DNA of 64,000 nt from Bacteroidota bacterium (GTDB lineage: Bacteria > Bacteroidota > Bacteroidia > Sphingobacteriales > Sphingobacteriaceae). The DNA lies in assembly GCA_018266915.1 (NCBI GenBank), contig JAFDZM010000068.1:62001-126000 (forward strand). Direction: 5' to 3'. Below, piece after piece: positions 27,444 to 35,975 of the stretch. The notes beneath the pieces are model-generated. The model saw only the letters and a list, made by a program, of their open reading frames with translations. It was not told the origin of the DNA and did not search any database. Every line of letters starts with the position of its first letter. The first letter of the stretch is position 1. The position numbers were made by a program, and so were the translations under genes.

Positions 27444-27476
27444 TAAATGTGTGCTGCGATGCACAACACACATTTA
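27444..27476. terminator. Hairpin between precursors 1 and 2
   Basis: TAAATGTGTG pairs with CACACATTTA around a 13-nt loop. Its arms resemble those of the hairpin at 27121-27152 (AATGTGTG/CACACATT). It lies downstream of precursor 2 on the minus strand and may terminate or process the transcript. Confidence 0.6.
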
Positions 27477-27505
27477 AGATGTTAAACTAAACTTGGATCG
27501 TAAAT

Positions 27506-27703
27506 TTAGGAGCCATCCGAGTAGATACCACATTGAACAAGGCTTGGGCAGTCACCTTGGTAGTTGTTGCATGAGGCCAATTTCGGGCACGCCTCAACTC
27601 CTCCCATGATTTCTGATGCCTTTTCATCATAGATAATTTCGAAGCCTCTCTGTTCGCTGAGGCTACCTTTTGCAACCAGCGACTGGATTTTTCTTTTTAA
27701 CAT
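27506..27703 (-). CDS. RiPP precursor peptide 2 (GG leader, Cys-rich core)
   Basis: This 65-residue peptide is a paralogue of precursor 1: leader MLKRKIQSLV to FEIIYDEKAS, GG at 34-35, cysteines at 39, 45, 52 and 58. The core differs mainly in charge (GGVEACPKLASCNNYQGD) and ends YSDGS. The start codon lies 25 nt after the conserved 37-nt element. Confidence 0.85.
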   Translation of the reverse strand: MLKRKIQSLVAKGSLSEQRGFEIIYDEKASEIMGGVEACPKLASCNNYQGDCPSLVQCGIYSDGS

Positions 27704-27728
27704 TTTCCTAAGATAAAGGTGAAGACAC

Positions 27729-27765
27729 TGTGAGAAAGTTTAACGATATTACTCATTTGTTGATC
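27729..27765 (-). repeat. 37-nt precursor-upstream element, copy 2
   Basis: TGTGAGAAAGTTTAACGATA plus 17 more nt, matching the copies at 27404 and 28025. It sits 25 nt upstream of the start of precursor 2. Confidence 0.65.
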
Positions 27766-27778
27766 GGTGGGGTGGGTT

Positions 27779-28000
27779 TTATCCGGCTTGCAAACCTGAA
27801 CATGGCGGAGGAACGTTGTATGTTCCGCATGCGGTCAGATTTTCGCAATCACCGTTATAAGTCCCACAGGTTGTCAAACTTGGGCAGGAAAGCACCCCGC
27901 CAACAAGCTTCGCTGCATTTGAGTCGGTGATGATCTCGAACTGAGTCGCATCTCCAAGCTTGTTTTTTTCAACCAACGACATGACTTTTTTCTTTAACAT
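27779..28000 (-). CDS. RiPP precursor peptide 3 (GG leader, Cys-rich core with extended tail)
   Basis: This 73-residue peptide is the longest paralogue: GG at 34-35, cysteines at 39, 45, 52 and 58, and a fifth Cys67 in a Pro-rich tail (NVPPPCSGLQAG) absent from the others. The leader segment is FEIITDSNAAKLVGG. The extra Cys could allow another crosslink. Confidence 0.85.
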   Translation of the reverse strand: MLKKKVMSLVEKNKLGDATQFEIITDSNAAKLVGGVLSCPSLTTCGTYNGDCENLTACGTYNVPPPCSGLQAG

Positions 28001-28024
28001 GGATGATTATTTAAAATGAAACAT

Positions 28025-28061
28025 TCTGAGAAAGTTTAGCGATGTTACTCAACCCTTGATC
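28025..28061 (-). repeat. 37-nt precursor-upstream element, copy 3
   Basis: TCTGAGAAAGTTTAGCGATG plus 17 more nt, matching the copies at 27404 and 27729. It sits 24 nt upstream of the start of precursor 3. No good copy precedes precursor 4. Confidence 0.65.
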
Positions 28062-28087
28062 GTTTGCCAGCGCTCAACTCGGTTTTA

Positions 28088-28291
28088 TTAATCCTTATTA
28101 TACTGTCCGCACTCAGTAAGCGAGCCGCATTCGTCATCATGATTAGTATAAACTCCGCAACTTGTTAAGTTACTGCATGTAGCGACTCCGCCGACAAGTT
28201 TGATTGAAACAGAATCGCTGATAATTTCAAACTTGCTTTGTTCCAAGAGACTATCTCTTGAAACAAGATCCTTGATCCTAGATTTTAACAT
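28088..28291 (-). CDS. RiPP precursor peptide 4 (GG leader, Cys-rich core with 3-residue insertion)
   Basis: This 67-residue peptide has GG at 34-35 and cysteines at 39, 45, 55 and 61. Three residues are inserted between the two halves of the core (YTNHDDECG), and the first CP is CS. It is the first precursor after the outer-membrane barrel gene and the most divergent of the four. Confidence 0.85.
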   Translation of the reverse strand: MLKSRIKDLVSRDSLLEQSKFEIISDSVSIKLVGGVATCSNLTSCGVYTNHDDECGSLTECGQYNKD

Positions 28292-28344
28292 TGTGTTTGG
28301 TTTTTAGAGGTCTATTGATTTGTAAAAATTTGTGATATTGTTTT

Positions 28345-30714
28345 TTATCGTAAACGGTTTAATTCCTGCGGGTTACTTTTTTTGCGAACTACTTTTAGCT
28401 CTTTTCCAAATTTGTATCTGAGTGTAATTGCAACTTGCCTGAAATCGTAATAATTACTGCTGATCGCCTGAAAATCAGGTGTTGTGGTTATCGTTTTCTG
28501 TGATGATGATCTCAGTATATCTTGTCCTGACACGGTTAGAATTAGCCTGTTTTTCAACAGGGACTTTGTCAAACCTAAATCAAGACTCGAATACCCTTTT
28601 TGAGTTGAAATGTTAAAGCCACCGCCTGGGAGCGTTGCTGAAAAGTTTAAGTCCGATGAAAATGTAGGAGAAATCTGCAAAGATTGTCTGGTTGACAAGG
28701 TTATATTCCACGGCGCGCCATCCAAACTATAATTATAGCTACTAAAATATCTGTAGCTGGCAGCGCTAGCACTAAAGCTGCTTTGCCACCAGGATTTCAA
28801 ATTCAAACTCATGTCGAAATTGAAACCGTAGTTGTTAAGTCGGCCGTTATTTTCTTTTCTGGTTTCAATAAAATCCTTTTCCGTATTAAAAGGTAAAGAA
28901 ACAATCGGCGAATGCACTACATTATAAAACAGGCTAAAAATGTAGGAGCTTTTCAAAGTAAAATTGAAGTTGAAATTATCCTGTAGGCTCGGAGATAAGT
29001 ACGGATTACCCACGTAATCCGAATATATGCTCGTAAAAAACTTGAATGGGTTTACGTCAAACAATGTAGGGCGGGCAATTCGTCTGGAATAGGAAATATC
29101 TGTTGATGTTCCATTGGCAATTTTATACTGTAAAAACGAGCTGGGAAAAAAGTCACCGAATGTCGCTTGATGTTGTTGTGCTGTTGACGAACCGTTAGTT
29201 ATAGTTTCTTCGTATCGAAGGCCGGTTTTGAAACTCCATTTTTTGAAATCTGCATCTAGCGATATATATCCGGCAATATCCTGTTCTTTATACTGAAAGG
29301 TGTCTTTGGTCGCTACCCCGTCATAAACGGAAACGCCATTCAACAATTCATCATAATCTGTCTGACTATGATTATTAAATAAGGAGTATTTTACACCAGT
29401 CTCGAAATTAATCGCTTTGAAAAGTTTCGGAAATGATAAATCAATTTTACTGCTTAAAACATCCTTGGGTATATTTCCAGAATTGGAGAGAACATAACTT
29501 GTGTTGGTCGGAGTGACTAAATCATTGGAATAATTAACTGTTCCGCTATTGGTAGAGAGGTCACTTGTTTTATTTACGTAGTCCAATGAGGCATCAAGGC
29601 TGTTATTCTTTTTGCCAAATGCAGAGTTTAGGCCGATGTTAAAGATATTAGTCAGTCCATTACTTTTACTTATCCCTTTTGTTAGTCCGGTGGAGTCCTG
29701 AGCTCCGTTGTTAAAATAGTTCAGGGTATGATTTTGCGCGTCGTTACTATTTAAACGCGTTAAGCTGTACGAGGAATATAGTTTTGTTTTTTTGCTTAAT
29801 AGCCATTCCGCAACCAGATTAAAGCGCTCATTATTAAATTTATTTCTATTTTTTGCGTAATCAGCCCAATCAGTTTGATCGGGCGACGCAAATGATGTAC
29901 TTGCTGTGGTCGTCTCCTGGTACGCTCCCAGGGAACCGCCCAACGATGTAACTAGGCTGAAGTTTTTATTTCTAAAACCAAGATTAAGGGTTTCATCATT
30001 CTCCCAATAAGTGTTCTTAGTTATCGAAGATTCAACATATCCAAACAAGCCATAACTTTTCTTCTTTTTTGTGACAATATTGATCAAGCCGGAACCTTGT
30101 GCATCGTATTTCGCTGGCGGATTTGTAATGATTTCAATGCTTGCTATATCATTTTTGAAAATATTCAGATATTCTAGTAAATCTCTACTGGACAGATAAA
30201 TCAAACGATCGTCTATCATTACTGCAGCTGGACCGCTGCCACGGATTTCAATCGCACTTCTGGTGACATTCAGACGGGGAATGCTTTTCAAAATATCACC
30301 AACCGATTTATTGGCATAAATGCTTAATCCATCAATATTATAAACAATCCTATCAACCTTTTTTTCCAAAAAGTTCTGCTTAGCCTTAATCGTTATACTG
30401 TCAAGCTGGATGGTTTTAGGAGTTAGGGTAAATTCCATTTCCATATCGGAGGAAATATCAAAAGTAGTGTCCCTGGCTTGAAACCCATTGAAGGAGATTA
30501 CGAGCTTATACCGTCCCGGCTGGACGGCTGCAAAATTAAATGAACCACCCTGGGTTGATGAAGTTGAAAACTTTACGAGTGTATCCTGGTATAACCGCAA
30601 GGATGCGCCTGATAAGACAGATTTATCTTTACTCTGTACCTTTCCCGTAATTGAAACTTGGCCGTATGCGAGATTGCAAATAGAAAAAAAGAATAAAAAA
30701 TAGATGTATTTCAT
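28345..30714 (-). CDS. Outer-membrane beta-barrel protein with carboxypeptidase-like N-domain
   Basis: This 789-residue protein has a signal peptide (to about residue 18, NLAYGQ), a CarboxypepD_reg-like domain (about 20-105), a plug-like region (IYANKSVGDILKSIPRLNVT and AAVMIDDRLIYLS), and a C-terminal barrel of the OMP_b-brl_3 type rich in aromatic strands. The usual SusC joint is absent. Its position next to the precursors suggests export of, import of, or immunity to the peptide product across the outer membrane. This is inference from context. Confidence 0.85.
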   Translation of the reverse strand: MKYIYFLFFFSICNLAYGQVSITGKVQSKDKSVLSGASLRLYQDTLVKFSTSSTQGGSFNFAAVQPGRYKLVISFNGFQARDTTFDISSDMEMEFTLTPKTIQLDSITIKAKQNFLEKKVDRIVYNIDGLSIYANKSVGDILKSIPRLNVTRSAIEIRGSGPAAVMIDDRLIYLSSRDLLEYLNIFKNDIASIEIITNPPAKYDAQGSGLINIVTKKKKSYGLFGYVESSITKNTYWENDETLNLGFRNKNFSLVTSLGGSLGAYQETTTASTSFASPDQTDWADYAKNRNKFNNERFNLVAEWLLSKKTKLYSSYSLTRLNSNDAQNHTLNYFNNGAQDSTGLTKGISKSNGLTNIFNIGLNSAFGKKNNSLDASLDYVNKTSDLSTNSGTVNYSNDLVTPTNTSYVLSNSGNIPKDVLSSKIDLSFPKLFKAINFETGVKYSLFNNHSQTDYDELLNGVSVYDGVATKDTFQYKEQDIAGYISLDADFKKWSFKTGLRYEETITNGSSTAQQHQATFGDFFPSSFLQYKIANGTSTDISYSRRIARPTLFDVNPFKFFTSIYSDYVGNPYLSPSLQDNFNFNFTLKSSYIFSLFYNVVHSPIVSLPFNTEKDFIETRKENNGRLNNYGFNFDMSLNLKSWWQSSFSASAASYRYFSSYNYSLDGAPWNITLSTRQSLQISPTFSSDLNFSATLPGGGFNISTQKGYSSLDLGLTKSLLKNRLILTVSGQDILRSSSQKTITTTPDFQAISSNYYDFRQVAITLRYKFGKELKVVRKKSNPQELNRLR

Positions 30715-30867
30715 AAGGTTCTCGACAGGTAACTGCGATGTACAGTTTCCATGAGATAAAATCGGAAGTTGTGCTTCGTGAATGAAATAAATTATATTAA
30801 GTCCTCGTTTTATTATATATCTTTAAAGTGTCACCCTGTCCAGCTGATTTAGACCTTATCTACCCCT

Positions 30868-31593
30868 ATGGAGCTTAAATGTATTATTATAGACGACGAA
30901 CCGCACGCCATTTCAGAACTGGAAGATATTGTTCGATTTGCACCTTCATTGACCGTTGTAAAGACTTTTATGATTGTCAGTGATGCCATATCTTTTCTAC
31001 AGGAAAATGGGAAGGTCGATTTTATATTTTCCGATATCAATATGCCTGGGATAAACGGAATAGATTCCGGGGCCATTTTCAAGAAATATTGCCGCTTTTT
31101 GGTTTATGTTTCAGCTTACAGAAAATATGCAATGGAAGCCTTCGACGTCAGCGCAAGTGCTTACCTGATCAAGCCGGTAAGCAGGACTATGTTCTTAAAC
31201 AAGATGGATGAGTTAATAAGCCAGATTAATACGGGCGATTCTCAGACTAATCTGGATGACGTATTATTTGTAAAAGGAAATTCCAAAGGCAGTTTCATAA
31301 GATTAAATTATAATAAAATAATATTCATCCAAGGGTTGCTTAATTATGTGGTCATTCACACACAAGACGATAAAGTGATTACTTATATGGGATTAAAAGA
31401 TATTCTTGTGAAGACGAAGGATTATCATCTTTTTATCCGGATTAATAAGTCTGTAATTGTCTCAGCGAATTTTATTAGCCATGTGGATGGGAATACGGTG
31501 TATTTAACTAATAATGTACAATTTAGTATCGGAAGCCGATTTAAAAGTGCGTTTCATGAATATTTAACGAAACGCACTTTAAACAATTCCTAG
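30868..31593 (+). CDS. LytTR-family response regulator
   Basis: This 241-residue protein has a receiver domain with phospho-acceptor Asp56 (FIFSDINMPG) and acidic pocket Asp9-Asp10-Glu11, then a LytTR DNA-binding domain (about 135-238; VKGNSKGSFIRLNYNKIIFIQ). It is followed 216 bp later by a LytS-type sensor kinase, with a small oppositely oriented ORF between them. It divides the leftward exporter/precursor half of the RiPP locus from the rightward dehydratase half and probably controls them. Confidence 0.9.
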   Translation: MELKCIIIDDEPHAISELEDIVRFAPSLTVVKTFMIVSDAISFLQENGKVDFIFSDINMPGINGIDSGAIFKKYCRFLVYVSAYRKYAMEAFDVSASAYLIKPVSRTMFLNKMDELISQINTGDSQTNLDDVLFVKGNSKGSFIRLNYNKIIFIQGLLNYVVIHTQDDKVITYMGLKDILVKTKDYHLFIRINKSVIVSANFISHVDGNTVYLTNNVQFSIGSRFKSAFHEYLTKRTLNNS

Positions 31594-31600
31594 CCACCAT

Positions 31601-31743
31601 TTAAAAGCCAGTTGTAGTCACTGTCGTGGCAGTAGCTGTTGTTGGATCAGTTGTTTCTGTTCCCCAGAAACCACTCCGGGTTTTTTTGATAAAAGTAAAA
31701 TGTTTGTTCCTCTTAAGGTTTGGTTTTTTTTTTGAGCTTTCAT
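31601..31743 (-). pseudogene. Thr-rich candidate RiPP precursor, frame interrupted at an A10 run
   Basis: An ATG at 31743 starts MKAQ and then enters ten consecutive A (31724-31733 on the plus strand as T). As written, the frame continues to a 40-residue product ending at 31621. A -1 slip on the A-run gives a 47-residue peptide whose tail, GTETTDPTTATATTVTTTGF, stops at 31601-31603. Thr-rich Cys-free tails are good dehydratase substrates, and a LanB gene follows at 32879. The frame without slippage could start only at a GTG (31795). It could be programmed slippage, a sequencing indel or a decayed gene. Confidence 0.5.
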
Positions 31744-31809
31744 AATTTATTTTTTTATTAGGCTCAATGATATTTTCACAAAATATCTTATACACTTTTT
31801 TTATAGGAG

Positions 31810-32865
31810 ATGCCTAAAACTTTATACCATAGTGTTGTTTCGATGCTGGAAACAAAAAAGCTTCATATTATTAGTTGGGCTATATTTATTTTTTATGAAG
31901 TTGTCATAACGGGTGTCCTCCTGGGGCATTTCAGTCCTTTGTTAAGCTACTTATTTTTTTATACCATCAACATTTCTCTTTTTTATATTCATGCAATTCA
32001 CGTTTTACCCTACGCGTTTGAAAATCGAATAAAATCGCTATGGCGATTACCCTTTCTATTAGTTATAGAATTGATAATTTATTTTGCTCTTGCAGCAATT
32101 GCAGAAAAGCTGGTTTATTTAATAATAGGCATGTCCAGAGAACCAACAAGTTGGAAATTCACCGCTGCAACAATCTGGCGGGGTATCTATTTTATGCTTT
32201 ACAGTACCGGGTATTATTTCATTCTTAATTTTATTAAAAATGAAAAGAGGATAAATGAGGAAGCAATAGAGAAAGAACGATTAAAGAACATGCTTCTCCG
32301 TATGGAAAAAGATTTCCTTCGAGCACAAATTAACCCACATCTCTTATTCAACACACTTAACTTCATTAAATATGCTGCAAAAAGGAAACCGGAAAACGTA
32401 GAGGTCGCTATCCTCACTTTGTCCGAAATAATGAGTTTTGCGATGGATGAAAGCAATAGCGAATATTTAACTTTAGCGACCGAGCTGCGGCAAATACGAA
32501 ATATTATTCAGCTGAATCAATTAAGATATGAGAATAAGTTAAGTCTGGATTTTTCTGTCCAAATACATAACGAAAATCTTTTGATAATACCGATTGTGCT
32601 AATAACCTTAACTGAAAATATATTTAAACACGGCGACCTGTTTAAGCAGTCAGACCCTGCCGTAATTAGGATTGCTTCGACAAACGACCAATTGTCCTAT
32701 TACAGTTCTAACCTTTCCGCTTTTTCAAACCATATCGAAAATCAAAGTGGGAAAGGACTTAAAAATATTGAGTTTCGACTCAATTCATATTATCCCCAAA
32801 AATACAGCTTCAATTACGGTATGAATAATGACCGGTTTGTGGTTTCTCTCGTAATTAACTTTTAA
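31810..32865 (+). CDS. LytS-type sensor histidine kinase
   Basis: This 351-residue protein has four predicted membrane segments in the first 145 residues, then a coiled linker and the His_kinase motif AQINPHLLFNTLNF with phospho-acceptor His177. A degenerate HATPase region follows with LTENIFKHGD (N box) and SGKGLKNIEFRL (G box). It is the partner of the LytTR regulator upstream. No large sensing domain is present, so it probably senses a membrane or peptide signal. Confidence 0.88.
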   Translation: MPKTLYHSVVSMLETKKLHIISWAIFIFYEVVITGVLLGHFSPLLSYLFFYTINISLFYIHAIHVLPYAFENRIKSLWRLPFLLVIELIIYFALAAIAEKLVYLIIGMSREPTSWKFTAATIWRGIYFMLYSTGYYFILNFIKNEKRINEEAIEKERLKNMLLRMEKDFLRAQINPHLLFNTLNFIKYAAKRKPENVEVAILTLSEIMSFAMDESNSEYLTLATELRQIRNIIQLNQLRYENKLSLDFSVQIHNENLLIIPIVLITLTENIFKHGDLFKQSDPAVIRIASTNDQLSYYSSNLSAFSNHIENQSGKGLKNIEFRLNSYYPQKYSFNYGMNNDRFVVSLVINF

Positions 32866-32878
32866 ACGTCGTGTTAAA

Positions 32879-35722
32879 ATGAACGTTCAACTTAAACTGT
32901 TATCCACGGCTATATGCCGTATTCCTGCATTCCCATCGGAAACAGAGTTACACTTGGTTTGGGATGATCTGAAAAATATGATCGAAGATGCGTCCCCGGC
33001 TTTTTACGAAATAATTAAAGATTGTCAAGCATCAGCAATAATGTCTTTAGATGAGAAAATCAGGTTCACGCTATTTAAGTATTACAACAGGTCACAAAAT
33101 CGAGCCACACCGTTTGGCAAGTTCGGGTCAATTACTGTAATTCCTATGCTAAATCAGTCGAAAGTACAGCCCAGTATCATTGTAACTAAACCTAGATATC
33201 ATGAATTTAACGACTGGTCTCTAAAGAATGATTTTGAACAAAACCTCACATTACTTAAACCAAATGGAAGTTTGATACAAGCTAATGCCACTGTTTATTT
33301 GTCGGGATCGAAAATTAAATACCTCTACTTTGCCGACGGAGTATTTGAGTTAAGTTCAATTGATTATGACGAATCGATTTATAAGGCTTTGATTTTTGCC
33401 AGAAAGACACGGACGGGAGCTGAACTTGTTAATTTTTTGGCTGAAGAAAGATCGATTAATAAGCATTTATCATTCAAATTGCTAACACAATTAATCGATT
33501 TGAAGCTATTATTGAGTGATATCCAGCCTAATATCATTGGTGAAGATTATTTCCAGCGAAATGGCATAACTGGTTTCATTAGCAAAAAACGTTATATAAT
33601 AGCAGAAAGAACGCTTCAGTCAGGTGATTTACTATCATCTTCATTTAAAGAACTGATGGAAGCGACCATATTACTTAATCAAATCTTACCGAGCCCTGGT
33701 GATAACGACCTGGATTCATTCAAAAGGAAATTCATAGAGAAATTTTCACAATCTGAGATGCAACTTTCATTTGTGCTAGATCCGGAAACAGGAATAGGAT
33801 ATGGAGATTTAGAATCTGAACCGAATACTGATTCATTGATAAATGCTATTAAGGAATCGTCTTTTCAATTGGGGGTAAAAGAAAGGAAACTTAGCTATGG
33901 CAGCTTGCACGAATTTTTGTTGTCGTCGCTTATTAATGGAAACACTATTCAACTTGAAGATTTTTCCATTAAAAATTGTGGTTCAACCGTACCATCACTC
34001 CCCAATACGTTGAATGCTATAGTTAAAATCTCAGAAGGGGCAATTATATGTGAGCGGATTGGTGGTAGTACCGCAAACTCATTACTGGGAAGATTCTCAA
34101 TGGCTGGGCGGGTTTTTGAGAAATTAGGCCAAACTATTTCGGATATAGAGGAAAGGTCGAACCCGGATGTACTTTTTTTTGACATCGGCTATTTAGGTGA
34201 GGAAAAAGTCGATAACGTTAATAGACGCCAACGGCTTTATTCATATGAGTTTCCTATACTTTCCTATTCGACTAACGACAAGCAGGTCAGATTTGATGAT
34301 TTATTGGTCTCCGTTAGAAACGGAGAAGTTGTGGTTCGATCAAAAGAGCTTGGAAAAAGAGTGATCCCTAAGATTGCCTCTGCCTATAATTATACTAGGT
34401 CCGATCTCGCTTTATTTCGGTTTTTAGCGGACCTGCAAAATCAAAATATAAGAACCTCCATGACCTTTGACTTTCTTGGGCTCATTCCCGGGTTACCGTA
34501 TTATCCGCGAGTACAATTTAAAAAGGTGATACTTTCCCTGGCTAAGTGGTTGTTACCTAAAGCGTTCACTATAGCTGGTAAACAAGGGGCTGATTCTGTT
34601 ATTTCTGATCTTAAAGTGTGGCTGGCCGAAAGAAAACTACAGAAGTTCATTTGCGGACATGCAGATCAAAAACTGGTTATTAACTCCAACAATGATGCTG
34701 AGTTAAACTTCTTCCTCATGTTTGCAAAAAACAAAGAACCACTATATATTGAAGAATATGTTGAGCCCAAGCAGGATCTAATTTTTGACGGGGAAAATAA
34801 ACACTACAATTCAGAGTTCGTTCTGAATTTTTATCACGAAGATCCGATTTATAAACCCCTTACTGATGCACCAACTTTGTTGCTTCCCAAAGGGGATAAC
34901 TTATTTCTTCTCGGAGGCGAATGGCTCTATTTCGAAATTTACAGTCACTATACCACGAGAAATTATATTTTAACGGAGTACATCCAAGAATATCTGTCAA
35001 AACACAAAGACAAGGTACGGTGCTGGTTTTTTATTCTCTATGATACTCCTGCCTCCCACATCCGTTTTCGTTTGAAATTAAAAAATATGAGCGATGGCTA
35101 TTTTATGATGAACGAGATGTCGGCAGTCCTTAAACCACTGATACTCGAAGGAATCATTTCTGATTACCAGCTCAAGCCTTATATCCGGGAGTCAGAACGC
35201 TACGGTAATAAAAACATCGAGACAGTTGAACAATTTTTTTGGTTTGATAGCACTTTGATAATGGAGTTATTGAGCAAGGCATATACTACCAGTGATTTGT
35301 ACCTGATTTCAATAGAATTGATTGAATCAATTTTAGATTATTTAAGTTATGATTTCGACAAAAAAAACAATTTCTATGCGGAAATGATGAACGGTCTAGC
35401 GACTAAGCTAACCATAGCGCCGACTGCCTTTAAGAGAATCAACGAGGAACATAAGCAATTCAAAAGTTTTTCTGCCAAACGGCGTAGGCCGAGTAATACC
35501 ACAAACTTAAAATTAAAGAAAACTAAAGTGGCTTTCATAGAATCCTTAACTGCCATAGAGGAAAAAGATAAAGAAAAAATGGTTGCAGATCTATTCCATA
35601 TGCATGTTAATCGACTTTTTTCAAATGATCAATTGTTTCACGAAATGATTTTATATAATTTTTTAAACTTAAGATTCAAGGCAAACTATTTCTCAAATAT
35701 TAAAATGCCTTCTTCAGATTAA
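32879..35722 (+). CDS. Full-length lantibiotic dehydratase (LanB-type)
   Basis: This 947-residue protein has a Lant_dehydr_N domain (about 30-640; NRATPFGKFGSI, RPRY-like HEFNDWS) that activates Ser/Thr as glutamyl esters using Glu-tRNA. A C-terminal SpaB_C/thiopeptide-type elimination domain follows (about 675-935; WLYFEIYSHYTTRNYILTEY, ASHIRFRLKL). Both halves are in one chain, as in NisB. No LanC cyclase gene occurs in the window. It lies 13 bp after the kinase gene. Its substrate could be the four Cys peptides or the Thr-rich mini-ORF at 31601. Confidence 0.92.
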   Translation: MNVQLKLLSTAICRIPAFPSETELHLVWDDLKNMIEDASPAFYEIIKDCQASAIMSLDEKIRFTLFKYYNRSQNRATPFGKFGSITVIPMLNQSKVQPSIIVTKPRYHEFNDWSLKNDFEQNLTLLKPNGSLIQANATVYLSGSKIKYLYFADGVFELSSIDYDESIYKALIFARKTRTGAELVNFLAEERSINKHLSFKLLTQLIDLKLLLSDIQPNIIGEDYFQRNGITGFISKKRYIIAERTLQSGDLLSSSFKELMEATILLNQILPSPGDNDLDSFKRKFIEKFSQSEMQLSFVLDPETGIGYGDLESEPNTDSLINAIKESSFQLGVKERKLSYGSLHEFLLSSLINGNTIQLEDFSIKNCGSTVPSLPNTLNAIVKISEGAIICERIGGSTANSLLGRFSMAGRVFEKLGQTISDIEERSNPDVLFFDIGYLGEEKVDNVNRRQRLYSYEFPILSYSTNDKQVRFDDLLVSVRNGEVVVRSKELGKRVIPKIASAYNYTRSDLALFRFLADLQNQNIRTSMTFDFLGLIPGLPYYPRVQFKKVILSLAKWLLPKAFTIAGKQGADSVISDLKVWLAERKLQKFICGHADQKLVINSNNDAELNFFLMFAKNKEPLYIEEYVEPKQDLIFDGENKHYNSEFVLNFYHEDPIYKPLTDAPTLLLPKGDNLFLLGGEWLYFEIYSHYTTRNYILTEYIQEYLSKHKDKVRCWFFILYDTPASHIRFRLKLKNMSDGYFMMNEMSAVLKPLILEGIISDYQLKPYIRESERYGNKNIETVEQFFWFDSTLIMELLSKAYTTSDLYLISIELIESILDYLSYDFDKKNNFYAEMMNGLATKLTIAPTAFKRINEEHKQFKSFSAKRRRPSNTTNLKLKKTKVAFIESLTAIEEKDKEKMVADLFHMHVNRLFSNDQLFHEMILYNFLNLRFKANYFSNIKMPSSD

Positions 35723-35737
35723 TGATATACAAGCGAA

Positions 35738-35883
35738 GCAAGCCATGTTTTGACCGGGTCAAAACTGGTGGCTTGCCGGGACACCCGGACCCGAAATGCT
35801 TCACTTCATTCAGCATTCTTTTGAGAATTTGGAGTAACAAATCTCAAGAATCTGAGTTAAATAGTAGTCGGCAAAAAGCCGAC
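35738..35883 (+). other. Hairpin-rich segment before mobC, candidate oriT
   Basis: Three inverted repeats follow one another. A long one at 35738-35776 has arms GCAAGCCA-GTTTTGACC and GGTCAAAAC-GTGGCTTGC with small bulges. The second (about 35820-35847) is TTGAGAATTTG/CAAATCTCAA, and the third (35867-35883) is GTCGGC/GCCGAC. They lie 95-240 bp upstream of mobC, where transfer origins usually sit. The first could also terminate the dehydratase gene. No nick site can be named. Confidence 0.45.
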
Positions 35884-35975
35884 GCTAAATGCGGAGTGAA
35901 TCCGTAGCCCTTCGGGGGCAATGATGCTGCCAAAGTCTTGGCGGTGGTTTCCAAATTAAATTTCCTGTTGAATTC

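Noticed and set aside
27404..28061. The 37-nt repeats as a CRISPR array
   Set aside because: Only three copies, unequal spacing of about 300 bp, and coding sequence between them; no cas genes.
35722..35907. 61-codon frame after the dehydratase
   Set aside because: It reads through the hairpins of the candidate oriT and has no protein-like composition.
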